A DNA stretch of 5,081 nt from Desulfuromonadaceae bacterium UBA6124 (GCA_002423365.1 DIVU01000334.1:32622-37702); one strand, 5' to 3'; counted from the first letter of the stretch, positions 1 to 5,081 are shown. Numbers and translations are program-made. The notes: a model not told the origin generated them from the letters alone.

Positions 1-139
1 CGTTGATGTAGGGATCGAGCTTCTGCATCGACACCCGCAAGCCCCGGGCTTCCAAAAGCGCGCCCATGGAAGCAGCGGCCAATCCTTTGCCAAGGGAGGA
101 AACGACCCCTCCGGTGACGAATACGAACTTGGTTTTCAT
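1..139 (-). CDS. pyrG: CTP synthase, N-terminal fragment (cut by window edge)
   Basis: CTP synthase converts UTP to CTP using ATP and glutamine-derived ammonia in the cytoplasm, the last step of de novo pyrimidine nucleotide synthesis. Only the first 46 residues are present; the full protein is usually about 540 residues. The fragment starts MKTKFVFVTGGVVSSLGKG, the conserved opening of the amidoligase (synthetase) domain with its nucleotide-binding loop (GGVVSSLGKG, residues 10-19), and continues to the family's KLDPYIN stretch (residues 40-46). The ATG at 139 is supported by an AAGGAG ribosome binding site at 145-150, 5 bases upstream. It lies 109 bases downstream of kdsB in the same direction. 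CTP is the co-substrate of KdsB, so the pairing makes metabolic sense, and kdsB-pyrG adjacency is familiar in Desulfuromonadia. The identification is secure; the gene is incomplete only because the window ends. Confidence 0.97.
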   Translation of the reverse strand, partial: MKTKFVFVTGGVVSSLGKGLAAASMGALLEARGLRVSMQKLDPYIN

Positions 140-248
140 CCTGGCTCCTTTATCGATCTTGAAGGGCGAAGAGCGCGCTCCAAGCTGCAAATCAAAGTGC
201 TGATACTACACTGCCACCCGCAAAAAGAAAACCCCAAATCCCCCTGGG

Positions 249-1007
249 CTAACCCGCTTCGCCTCGTGCCAGCAGATCCCGCACATGTTCCAGATCCTCG
301 GGGGTATCGACCCCCTGGGAGACCAGGTCGGTCGCCACCACCCGGATCCGGAAGCCATGCTCCAGAGCCCGCAACTGCTCCAGCTTTTCCGTGTTTTCCA
401 GCGGCGTCGCCGGCAACTTGGGATAGGCGAGGAGAAATTCCTTGCGGTAAACATAGAGGCCGATGTGCTTATTGCCGCCGAGCAGGGCGAAATTCTCCGC
501 CAGGGTCTCGGCATGGTCGCGAGGGTGGGGGATGGGCGCCCGGGAAAAATAGAGGGCGAATCCCCGGCCGTCGACCACCACCTTGACCACGTTGGGATTT
601 AGAAACTCCGCCACCGAAGCCAGCGGTGTCATCAGCGTCCCCATGGGGATGGACGCATCCTGCAAAAGGGGTGTCACCGCCAGGTCGATCATGCGCGGAT
701 CGATGAGCGGTTCGTCCCCCTGCACATTCACGACAATATCGGTCTCGATCCCCTCGACAACTTCGGCCAGCCGATCGGTGCCGGTGGGATGATCGGCACG
801 GGTCATCCAGGCCTCGCCGCCAAAGGCGGAAACCGCCTCGAAAATACGCGTGTCATCGGTGGCGACAATGACCCGGTCGACGCGGGACGAGCGGATGGTG
901 CGCTCATACACCCACTGAATCATCGGCTTGCCGAGAATCTCGGCCAGGGGCTTGCCGGGGAAGCGGGTCGAGGCATAGCGGGCGGGGATGATCGCGGTAA
1001 CGCGCAT
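249..1007 (-). CDS. kdsB: 3-deoxy-manno-octulosonate cytidylyltransferase (CMP-KDO synthetase)
   Basis: KdsB activates KDO with CTP to give CMP-KDO and pyrophosphate in the cytoplasm, supplying KDO for the lipid A-core of lipopolysaccharide. The 252-residue protein has the family's normal length (about 250). Visible motifs are the nucleotide-binding IPARYASTRFPGKPL (7-21), VIVATDD (46-52), HPTGTDR (73-79), NVQGDEPLI (94-102, where Asp98 is the expected metal ligand), KHIGLYVYR (180-188), LENTEKLEQLRALE (203-216) and GVDTPEDL (232-239), in the expected order and without gaps. The ATG start opens the protein directly on the conserved N-terminal strand (MRVTAIIPAR) and has a modest GAAAGG ribosome binding site at 1016-1021, 8 bases upstream. 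It follows creA by 74 bases and precedes pyrG by 109 bases, all on the minus strand. A sigma70-like promoter sits at the end of creA. Nothing is broken or missing. Confidence 0.97.
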   Translation of the reverse strand: MRVTAIIPARYASTRFPGKPLAEILGKPMIQWVYERTIRSSRVDRVIVATDDTRIFEAVSAFGGEAWMTRADHPTGTDRLAEVVEGIETDIVVNVQGDEPLIDPRMIDLAVTPLLQDASIPMGTLMTPLASVAEFLNPNVVKVVVDGRGFALYFSRAPIPHPRDHAETLAENFALLGGNKHIGLYVYRKEFLLAYPKLPATPLENTEKLEQLRALEHGFRIRVVATDLVSQGVDTPEDLEHVRDLLARGEAG

Positions 1008-1056
1008 GCGGTGAGCCTTTCAGGGCCGGGATGAAAAAGACGAACGGACCGCCCGC

Positions 1057-1085
1057 AGAGTAAGAAAAAGCCTTGGGAAAGTCAA
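1057..1085 (-). promoter_or_regulatory. candidate sigma70 promoter for kdsB
   Basis: On the minus strand TTGACT (1085-1080, five of six matches to the -35 consensus) is followed after exactly 17 bases by TACTCT (1062-1057, three of six, keeping the first T, the A and the last T of the -10). Transcription would begin near 1050, giving kdsB a leader of about 40 bases. The -35 overlaps the creA stop codon (TGA at 1084-1082). The -10 is weak, so this is a pattern match only. Confidence 0.4.
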
Positions 1086-1588
1086 GGCGCGCCAACGCTC
1101 CCCTGCCCTGGCCAGGGCATGACCGGCACCGTGCTGATGCTGTTCTTAGGGCTGCCCTCGATAACCCGATCGCTGTAGGAAACATAAACCAGCACATTGC
1201 GCTCGCGGTCGAAGAAACGAACGACATGCAACTCCTTGAAAAGCAGACTGCGGCGTTCGTCGAAAACCTCTTCGCCATCCTTGAGTTCGCCGAGAAAACG
1301 GATCGGCCCGACCTGACGGCAGGCAATAGCGGCGTCACTGACATCCTCGGCCACGCCGATGGCCCCCTTGACCCCGCCGGTCTGCGCCCGACTGATATGA
1401 CAGGCCACCCCCTGAACTTTCGGATCGTCGAACCCGTCGATCACGATCTTGTCATTCGGCCCCATCCAGCGGAAACGGGTACTGACCTCCCCGGTTACAC
1501 CCCGATCCGGACGACTGAAAACCCAGACCCCGAACCCCACCAGCACCAACAGCAGAAACACACCAAACAGCACGGCCAGACGTTTCAT
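1082..1588 (-). CDS. creA: CreA-family protein, membrane-anchored or exported
   Basis: The protein belongs to the CreA family, named after the first gene of E. coli creABCD; its molecular function is not established. It has 168 residues. Residues 4-24 form one hydrophobic segment (LAVLFGVFLLLVLVGFGVWV) after MKR, so the rest should face the periplasm. The CreA domain follows: MGPNDKIVIDGFDDP (42-56), ACHISRAQTGGVKGAIGVAE (62-81), SDAAIACRQVGPI (84-96), LLFKELHVVRFFD (115-127) and YSDRVIEGSPKNSISTVPV (138-156). Cys63 and Cys90 match two cysteines conserved in E. coli CreA and could form a disulfide. E. coli CreA has a cleavable-looking signal, whereas here I see no clear A-x-A site, which suggests an uncleaved anchor. 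The reading frame is open back to a TTG at 1603, but that codon lies before the ribosome binding site, so ATG 1588 (or the adjacent ATG 1591) is the start. It stands 74 bases before kdsB and has no creBCD partner in the window. Confidence 0.93.
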   Translation of the reverse strand: MKRLAVLFGVFLLLVLVGFGVWVFSRPDRGVTGEVSTRFRWMGPNDKIVIDGFDDPKVQGVACHISRAQTGGVKGAIGVAEDVSDAAIACRQVGPIRFLGELKDGEEVFDERRSLLFKELHVVRFFDRERNVLVYVSYSDRVIEGSPKNSISTVPVMPWPGQGSVGAP

Positions 1589-1592
1589 CATT

Positions 1593-1601
1593 CTCCTCCC
1601 C
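1593..1601 (-). promoter_or_regulatory. ribosome binding site of creA (decides the start)
   Basis: The minus strand reads GGGGAGGAG at 1601-1593, followed by AATGATGAAACG, so two consecutive ATG codons (1591 and 1588) lie just after it. The AGGAG core is 4 bases from the second ATG and only 1 base from the first, which favours 1588; pairing through the upstream GGAG would also allow 1591. Either choice excludes the TTG at 1603. Confidence 0.75.
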
Positions 1602-1641
1602 AAAAGAACAGCGTTAAAACCCGCAACGTAGTCTCTTGCGC

Positions 1642-1668
1642 AAAAGACCCGCTCACCGCGTGCGGTCT
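1642..1668 (-). other. terminator-like hairpin in the creA 5' leader
   Basis: On the minus strand AGACC-GC (1668-1662) can pair with GC-G-GGTCT (1652-1645), giving about 7 base pairs with one bulged G and a 9-base loop. The right arm runs directly into TTTT (1645-1642). It lies about 55 bases upstream of the creA start. The short stem and short T run make it a weak intrinsic terminator or attenuator candidate, or simply a leader structure. Confidence 0.25.
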
Positions 1669-1752
1669 AATCCCTTCATTTCCGTTTTTCAACAGTTTAT
1701 GGTAAATGACAAGGATTACGAGGGGCACTATCCCGCACCCGCAAAATTCCAC

Positions 1753-1796
1753 AAAATGAAAAGGTTTCAAGCCCCTTCATGCAACGGCCTGAAACC
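1753..1796 (-). terminator. rho-independent terminator of the tRNA-Leu gene
   Basis: On the minus strand GGTTTCAGGCC (1796-1786) pairs with GGCTTGAAACC (1773-1763): an 11-base-pair stem with one G-U pair and a 12-base loop. It is followed immediately by TTTTCATTTT (1762-1753). A few more A-U and G-U pairs can extend the base of the stem toward 1800. The stem begins 14 bases after the encoded CCA end of the tRNA and is oriented to end its transcription, separating it from creA. Confidence 0.82.
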
Positions 1797-1810
1797 CTTC
1801 AATATTTTCG

Positions 1811-1896
1811 TGGTGCCCGGGACCGGGATCGAACCGGTACGATCTAGGATCGAGGGATTTTAAGTCCCTTGCGTCTGCCAGTTCCGCCACCCGGGC
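1811..1896 (-). tRNA. tRNA-Leu (anticodon UAA), CCA encoded
   Basis: The minus strand folds as a complete class II tRNA of 86 bases including the 3' CCA (1813-1811). The acceptor stem GCCCGGG (1896-1890) pairs with CCCGGGC, followed by discriminator A and CCA. The D-arm region GGCGGAACTGGCAGACGC is typical of tRNA-Leu. The anticodon stem AGGGA/TCCCT encloses the loop CTTAAAA, whose middle bases TAA (1862-1860) form the anticodon for UUA (and UUG by wobble). A long variable arm pairs CGATC with GATCG around CTA. The T stem ACCGG/CCGGT encloses TTCGATC. The long variable arm together with discriminator A identifies leucine rather than serine. It is a single gene with its own promoter and terminator, not part of a tRNA cluster in the window. 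No integrase or duplicated 3' tRNA fragment is visible nearby. Confidence 0.98.
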
Positions 1897-1909
1897 GTAA
1901 GTGTTGCCT

Positions 1910-1939
1910 TTTTTAGACGATTTGACCTGAGAGTGTCAA
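1910..1939 (-). promoter_or_regulatory. sigma70 promoter of tRNA-Leu
   Basis: On the minus strand a perfect -35 TTGACA (1939-1934) is separated by 18 bases from the -10 TAAAAA (1915-1910, four of six matches). Transcription would begin around 1903, a few bases before the mature tRNA 5' end at 1896. A consensus -35 is typical of strongly expressed tRNA genes. Confidence 0.65.
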
Positions 1940-1974
1940 CGGAAAAGCCTTAACCGTATGGATTGACCTTTTCT

Positions 1975-1980
1975 GGAGGA
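1975..1980 (+). promoter_or_regulatory. ribosome binding site of the Nudix gene (decides the start)
   Basis: GGAGGA at 1975-1980 lies 3 bases before ATG 1984 (4 bases from the end of the GGAGG core). The frame is open upstream to a TTG at 1963, but that codon precedes this site, so the ATG is the better start. I see no convincing promoter for the gene between here and the tRNA promoter. Confidence 0.75.
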
Positions 1981-1983
1981 ACG

Positions 1984-2448
1984 ATGAGCGAGTTTCTGGC
2001 CTGCCCCGCATGCGGTGCGAAAGTGAAATCTTACCGGAATCCTTTTCCTACGGTCGATGTCATCATCCGCGTGGGGGACAAAATCATCCTGATCGAGCGC
2101 CGTAACGAGCCGAAGGGTTGGGCCTTGCCGGGAGGCTTCGTCGATTACGGCGAAAGCCTGGAAGAGGCCGCCCGGCGCGAGGCGTTGGAGGAAACCGGGC
2201 TGGCTCTGCACGACCTGCGCCAGTTCGGCGCCTATTCCGATCCCGGGCGCGACCCGCGCCAGCACAACATCTCGGTCGTCTTTACCGCCGAGGGGATCGG
2301 CAATCCCCAGGGTGGGGACGATGCGGCGCAGGCGGAACTTTTTGCGCTCGATGCCCTTCCCTCTCCCTTATGTTTCGACCACCAGCGGATTCTCGACGAT
2401 TATCGCGCGCAACGGCCGCCGATGGCACGGACCTCGGAGCGCGGCTAA
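1984..2448 (+). CDS. Nudix hydrolase, ADP-ribose pyrophosphatase-like
   Basis: Nudix enzymes cleave nucleoside diphosphates linked to another group, using Mg2+ or Mn2+ bound by the Nudix box. The 154-residue protein contains a complete box at residues 51-73 (G-x5-E-x7-REA-L-EE-T-G-L, with metal-binding REALEETG at 65-72), preceded by GWALPGGFVDYGES (45-58). The later segment YSDPGRDPRQHNISVVF (84-100) resembles ADP-ribose pyrophosphatases of the type known from archaea and many bacteria, so ADP-ribose is the most likely substrate; this is inference from resemblance. The N-terminus has one CPACG knuckle (7-11), like half of a zinc ribbon, without a second cysteine pair. It is the only plus-strand protein gene here. 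Its start lies 45 bases beyond the tRNA promoter's -35, and its TAA overlaps the stop codon of convergent mqnA. Confidence 0.93.
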   Translation: MSEFLACPACGAKVKSYRNPFPTVDVIIRVGDKIILIERRNEPKGWALPGGFVDYGESLEEAARREALEETGLALHDLRQFGAYSDPGRDPRQHNISVVFTAEGIGNPQGGDDAAQAELFALDALPSPLCFDHQRILDDYRAQRPPMARTSERG

Positions 2449-3266
2449 CCGCCCCAGAAGTGGAGTTCCGGCTCTTCGTCAAGGAGATGATGCCGGGCGC
2501 AGAGGTGAAAGTAGAAACGCAACCCATCCAGGTGCGCCTCGCCCAGTTCGTAGGACATGCAGTTCCAGTAATCGACGAGTCCCCCCTCCCCCATCCATTC
2601 CCGCTCCGGCGTCGCCTTGGCCAAGGTTTCCAGGCTTGAGAAGGCCCGTTCACGCGAGCATTTGAGCTGCTCGTGCAGGGTGCTCACCTCATCGGCCTTT
2701 TCCCGCGCCGCCTGCCGCCGCAGAATCCACAAGGCGAAAACAAAGGGCAAGCCGGTGTGTTGCAACCAGAGTTCGGCCAGGTCGTAGATGTAGGGCGCGG
2801 CCTTTTGTTGCGCGGCTCGCAGCGCCCGGTCGCCGATCAACAGGGCGCTGCCCCCTTCGGCCATGACCGCCTCGACCGGGCCCGCCGGCACGGCGCAGCG
2901 GACATCCCGAAGATCGTAAAATTCCCGCAGGATAATCTTGAGCAGATTGACCGAGGTCGCCGAGTCGCCGGTGAGGGCAATATGGTCACCGCCCAGCGTC
3001 TCTATGGGGCGGCCGGAAAAGAGCAGCACGCTCCGCACCGGCCCGCAGGCGCTGATGGACAACTCGGGAAAAAGCAGATATTCCCGCCAGTTGCGGGCGT
3101 ACTCGAAGGAGGAAGAGGGGCTGAGGTCGACCCCGCCTGCGGCCAGCAACCGGTTGAGATGGGAAGGAACGCCGTCGACGATGGTGCCGTCAAAGCCACA
3201 CTCAGGCAGGTAATGAAAAAACGGGGCGCAGTTGATGTACTTGATGTGACCGACGACCAGGCTCAT
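2445..3266 (-). CDS. mqnA: chorismate dehydratase of the futalosine menaquinone pathway
   Basis: MqnA removes water from chorismate to give 3-[(1-carboxyvinyl)oxy]benzoate, the first step of the futalosine route to menaquinone, in the cytoplasm. The 273-residue protein matches the family's usual length (about 270-290) and its PF02621-type fold. Recognisable segments are GHIKYINCAPFF (6-17), VPSHLNRLLAAGGVDLSPSS (33-52) followed by SFEYAR (53-58), ISACGPVRSVLLFSGRPIE (71-89), IALTGDSATSVNLLKI (96-111), LLIGDRAL (142-149) and HTGLPFVFALW (170-180). The frame is open far upstream inside tolC, but conserved sequence begins at MSLVVGHIKY, so ATG 3266 is chosen. That ATG overlaps the tolC stop (ATGA), implying translational coupling; a GGAG lies 11 bases upstream. 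The 3' end overlaps the Nudix stop by 4 bases. No other mqn genes are in the window. Confidence 0.94.
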   Translation of the reverse strand: MSLVVGHIKYINCAPFFHYLPECGFDGTIVDGVPSHLNRLLAAGGVDLSPSSSFEYARNWREYLLFPELSISACGPVRSVLLFSGRPIETLGGDHIALTGDSATSVNLLKIILREFYDLRDVRCAVPAGPVEAVMAEGGSALLIGDRALRAAQQKAAPYIYDLAELWLQHTGLPFVFALWILRRQAAREKADEVSTLHEQLKCSRERAFSSLETLAKATPEREWMGEGGLVDYWNCMSYELGEAHLDGLRFYFHLCARHHLLDEEPELHFWGG

Positions 3267-4780
3267 GGCTTTTTCATCTCCAGCAAGGGCCGCTCCTCCT
3301 CGGGATCGGGCAAGCCGGCGAGACGGATCCCCTGGGATTCCAGCAGCATGCCCGTCACCCGCAGATATTCGGTGACGGCGCGGTTGTAATCGGCCAAAGA
3401 CGCGATCTGATCGGTACGGGCCAGGGCCAGATCCTCCTCCCCTTCGAGCACATCGCGGGTGGTCGCCAAACCGACATCCTTGCGCTTGATCAACGTCCGC
3501 AGTTTTTCCTCGGCCAGATCGCGACCGCGATTGGCCACCTCGATCTTCTTCCGATTGACCTCGATCTGCCGCGCCGCCACCCGCACTTCGGTGCGAACCT
3601 CCTCGCGCAGCTGCTGCCAACGGGCATACTCCCCCTTCATCAGCAGTTCGGTCCGGGCCAACTCGTTACGAGCCTGGCGATTGCCCAGGGGATAACTGAG
3701 GGTCAGGCCGATCTGCCAGTTGTTTAGATCGTCCTGTTCGATACTGGAAAGATTATCCTGGTAGTCTTCGGCCAACCCCTTGCGTCCGTAACCGGCGCCG
3801 AGATCGAGACCCGGCAGCAACTGGTTGCGGTTGACCTCCCGCTCGATCTCCAGCCGTTCGATACGCCGCAGCCGCTGCTGGAGATCGGGCCGTCGGGAGA
3901 GGGCGAACTGGAAGCCGACTTCTTCATTGACGGACAGCTCACGGGTTTCGAGCTCTTCATCGGCAACCTCGACACCTTCCGGCAGATTGAGCAACACCGC
4001 CAACCGGTCGAGGGCGTCCTGATAAACACGCTGGGCTTCGAGGAGATCGCGCTCACGCTGGGTCAGTCCGACTTCGGCTTCGAGATTTTCGATGGGGGGC
4101 AAAACGCCGGCCTCGACCCGGGCGCGGTTTTCCGCGAGAATCTTTTCCGCCAGGGCCACCGAAGTTTCCCGGTACTTGAGGTTGTCCCGATAACGCAGCA
4201 CATCATAAAAGCCGTCCCGCACCTGGGAAAGCAAGGTGAAGGCTTGGGAACGAACCTCCTGCACCGCCACCTGACGGTCCTGAACGGCATAGAGGATACC
4301 CTGCTCGGTGACGGTCCGGCCGAAGCCCTTGAGCAGGGGCTGGGTCAGGCCGATATAGGCTTGGCTGCGCCAGGAAGGGTTGATCGCCGGACTGGGCCCG
4401 GCGGCGATGCGGGAACGGGTGTTGTCGAGCCCGACAGTCACTTCACCGCCGCTGGGCAAAAGCTGCGACAAGGACAGGTCGAAGACCCGGGATTCGGCGA
4501 CGGTCTTGGGCAGCTCAAAAGAACCACCGCCGGTGGGATAGCTGCTCAGATCCCGACTCTCGGCCTCGGTGAAGCTCGCCCCAGCGCGCGGGTCGTAAAT
4601 GCCATAGCCTCTGCGCACCAGCGCTTCACTGGCGCGGGCATCGAAATCCGTCGCCTTGAGATTGAGATTGCGCTCCAAAGCCAGTCGTTGCGCCGCGACC
4701 AGATCGACGCGCTGGGCGGCGTCAATCTCGTTCGCCCAGATCATGGCCGGCAGCAACGCGGTAAAAAGCCATCGTTTCAT
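3263..4780 (-). CDS. TolC-family outer-membrane efflux protein
   Basis: TolC-type proteins form trimeric outer-membrane channels with a long periplasmic alpha-barrel. They act as exit ducts for RND, ABC or MFS efflux and type I secretion systems. The 505-residue protein starts with a signal-like segment (MKRWLFTALLPAMIWA, 1-16); the cleavage point is unclear. Two outer-membrane efflux (OEP) repeats follow. The first has an N-terminal helix at 24-55, beta-strand segments around 98-150 (LSLSQLLPSGGEVTVGL, YIGLTQPLL) and helices at 175-265 including NRARVEAGVLPPIENLEAEV. The second has a helix at 285-318, strands at 322-365 (LLPGLDLGAGYG, WQIGLTLSYPLG) and helices at 368-485. No lipobox cysteine is seen, unlike OprM-type members. 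ATG 4780 is preferred over an upstream ATG at 4843 because it opens the signal peptide; GGGGA stands upstream. No adaptor or pump gene is adjacent in the window, so its partner and substrate are unknown. It overlaps mqnA by 4 bases. Confidence 0.92.
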   Translation of the reverse strand: MKRWLFTALLPAMIWANEIDAAQRVDLVAAQRLALERNLNLKATDFDARASEALVRRGYGIYDPRAGASFTEAESRDLSSYPTGGGSFELPKTVAESRVFDLSLSQLLPSGGEVTVGLDNTRSRIAAGPSPAINPSWRSQAYIGLTQPLLKGFGRTVTEQGILYAVQDRQVAVQEVRSQAFTLLSQVRDGFYDVLRYRDNLKYRETSVALAEKILAENRARVEAGVLPPIENLEAEVGLTQRERDLLEAQRVYQDALDRLAVLLNLPEGVEVADEELETRELSVNEEVGFQFALSRRPDLQQRLRRIERLEIEREVNRNQLLPGLDLGAGYGRKGLAEDYQDNLSSIEQDDLNNWQIGLTLSYPLGNRQARNELARTELLMKGEYARWQQLREEVRTEVRVAARQIEVNRKKIEVANRGRDLAEEKLRTLIKRKDVGLATTRDVLEGEEDLALARTDQIASLADYNRAVTEYLRVTGMLLESQGIRLAGLPDPEEERPLLEMKKP

Positions 4781-4814
4781 GCTTACATCCCCAGTTATTA
4801 TGCAAAGAACCGTT

Positions 4815-4843
4815 AATCTACACCCCGCCCGACGAAAAAACAA
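4815..4843 (-). promoter_or_regulatory. candidate promoter for tolC-mqnA
   Basis: On the minus strand TTGTTT (4843-4838, three of six) and TAGATT (4820-4815, four of six) are 17 bases apart. Transcription would start near 4808, about 28 bases before ATG 4780. The match is moderate, and the -35 overlaps the T run of the terminator-like hairpin just upstream. Confidence 0.3.
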
Positions 4844-4858
4844 CCGTTCGCAACAGCT
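4835..4858 (-). terminator. weak rho-independent terminator after the ligase-like gene
   Basis: On the minus strand AGCTGTT (4858-4852) pairs with AACGGTT (4848-4842) around the triloop GCG, giving 7 base pairs, two of them G-U. After one G comes TTTTTT (4840-4835). It lies 16 bases after the stop of the right-edge gene and before tolC. The stem is short and not GC-rich, so efficiency is doubtful. Confidence 0.4.
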
Positions 4859-4874
4859 TCAGCGACAGGATGCC

Positions 4875-5081
4875 TCATCGCCCGGGCCCAGGCACCCGCC
4901 AGGTCCAGTCCGGGTTGTCGTAGCGCTCTTTCGTGAGCTCCTCGGCCAGGGACCATTCCTCGGGGCGCACCGGTTCTTCGTGCAGTACGACCTCCAGACC
5001 ATCGGCGAAAACATCCCGCAAGCGGTCTTCCACGGCGTCGATCAAAAGGGGGCGGGGCAGATAGCGATTGAGCCAGCCGAC
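4875..5081 (-). CDS. C-terminus of a probable lipoate/biotin protein-ligase family protein (cut by window edge)
   Basis: Only the last 68 residues and the TGA stop (4877-4875) are in the window; the start lies beyond 5081. The segment begins VGWLNRYLPRPLLIDAVEDR and ends RYDNPDWTWRVPGPGR. The pattern of an amphipathic helix, then a P-x-E-E-W-x-L-A-E-x-L helix, then (K/R)YDNPDWTWR resembles the tail of LplA/LipM-type ligases, which typically end in a Lys-Tyr-x-x-x-x-Trp segment after a similar helix. Such enzymes attach lipoate or octanoate to dehydrogenase E2 or GcvH proteins. The catalytic lysine region is outside the window, so the family call rests on the C-terminal pattern alone. Reading frame and codon use are like the neighbouring genes. 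It is on the same strand as tolC, 94 bases upstream, with a possible terminator between. Confidence 0.55.
   Translation of the reverse strand, partial: VGWLNRYLPRPLLIDAVEDRLRDVFADGLEVVLHEEPVRPEEWSLAEELTKERYDNPDWTWRVPGPGR

Noticed and set aside
140..248. Promoter for pyrG in the kdsB-pyrG gap
   Set aside because: TAGTAT at about 206-211 (minus strand) is -10-like, but the hexamer 17 bases upstream (TTTTCT) is a poor -35; not enough to call.
219..251. Possible terminator just after kdsB (CCCA/TGGG hairpin followed by a T-rich tract, minus strand)
   Set aside because: The stem is only 4 base pairs with no good extension, too weak to call; read-through into pyrG is more likely.
1073..1705. Plus-strand open frame of 210 codons opposite creA
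   Set aside because: It is antisense to a clear CreA-family gene, has no recognisable domain or ribosome binding site, and runs through the creA leader. Long antisense frames are expected at this GC content.
1636..1863. Small plus-strand frame ending in a peptide with GTGIEPV
   Set aside because: This peptide is the well-known artefact of translating the complement of a tRNA T-arm; the tRNA-Leu gene lies there.
1811..1896. tRNA-Leu as an integration site for a genomic island
   Set aside because: No integrase, no direct repeat of the tRNA 3' end and no change in codon use is visible in the window; both flanks carry ordinary chromosomal genes.
2673..3389. Plus-strand open frame of 238 codons opposite mqnA and the end of tolC
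   Set aside because: It is antisense to two well-supported genes and shows no protein family features.
3267..3620. Long in-frame N-terminal extension of mqnA into tolC
   Set aside because: The extra 118 residues are Arg/Gly-rich out-of-frame tolC sequence; MqnA homology begins exactly at the ATG at 3266.
4244..4816. Plus-strand open frame of 190 codons opposite the start of tolC
   Set aside because: It is antisense to the conserved first OEP repeat, with low-complexity composition and no recognisable motif.

Overview
The window (about 60% GC by eye) looks like ordinary chromosomal sequence from a Gram-negative, menaquinone-using bacterium. It encodes a CMP-KDO synthetase (lipopolysaccharide core), a TolC-type outer-membrane protein and a futalosine-pathway MqnA. 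The kdsB-pyrG order and the MqnA and Nudix sequences are most like Desulfuromonadia (Geobacter/Desulfuromonas/Pelobacter relatives). That placement comes from remembered family features, not a database search.

Layout, left to right. The minus strand carries the N-terminus of CTP synthase pyrG (1-139, cut by the window edge), kdsB (249-1007) and a CreA-family protein (1082-1588). All three read leftwards. They are followed by a tRNA-Leu(UAA) gene (1811-1896, minus) with its own promoter and an intrinsic terminator. A single plus-strand gene, a Nudix hydrolase (1984-2448), starts just beyond the tRNA promoter. Its stop codon overlaps by 4 bp the stop of the convergent mqnA (2445-3266, minus). 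mqnA in turn overlaps by 4 bp (ATGA) the upstream TolC-family gene (3263-4780, minus). The right edge holds the last 68 codons of a minus-strand gene, probably of the lipoate/biotin protein-ligase family (4875-5081).

How the genes relate. KdsB makes CMP-KDO from CTP, and PyrG makes CTP, so their pairing is metabolically sensible and the operon probably continues to the left with KDO/LPS genes. The tolC-mqnA pair is translationally coupled although the products (outer-membrane channel, chorismate dehydratase of menaquinone synthesis) have no obvious common pathway. The Nudix protein resembles ADP-ribose pyrophosphatases.

I found no mobile element, CRISPR array, toxin-antitoxin pair, phage gene or evident defence system. 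No previously undescribed system is apparent. The points worth a second look are small-scale: gene overlaps, a promoter embedded in the end of creA, a hairpin in the creA leader, and a short motif repeated upstream of two genes. No gene-free stretch exceeds 300 bases; the longest (1592-1810) holds the tRNA terminator and the creA leader.
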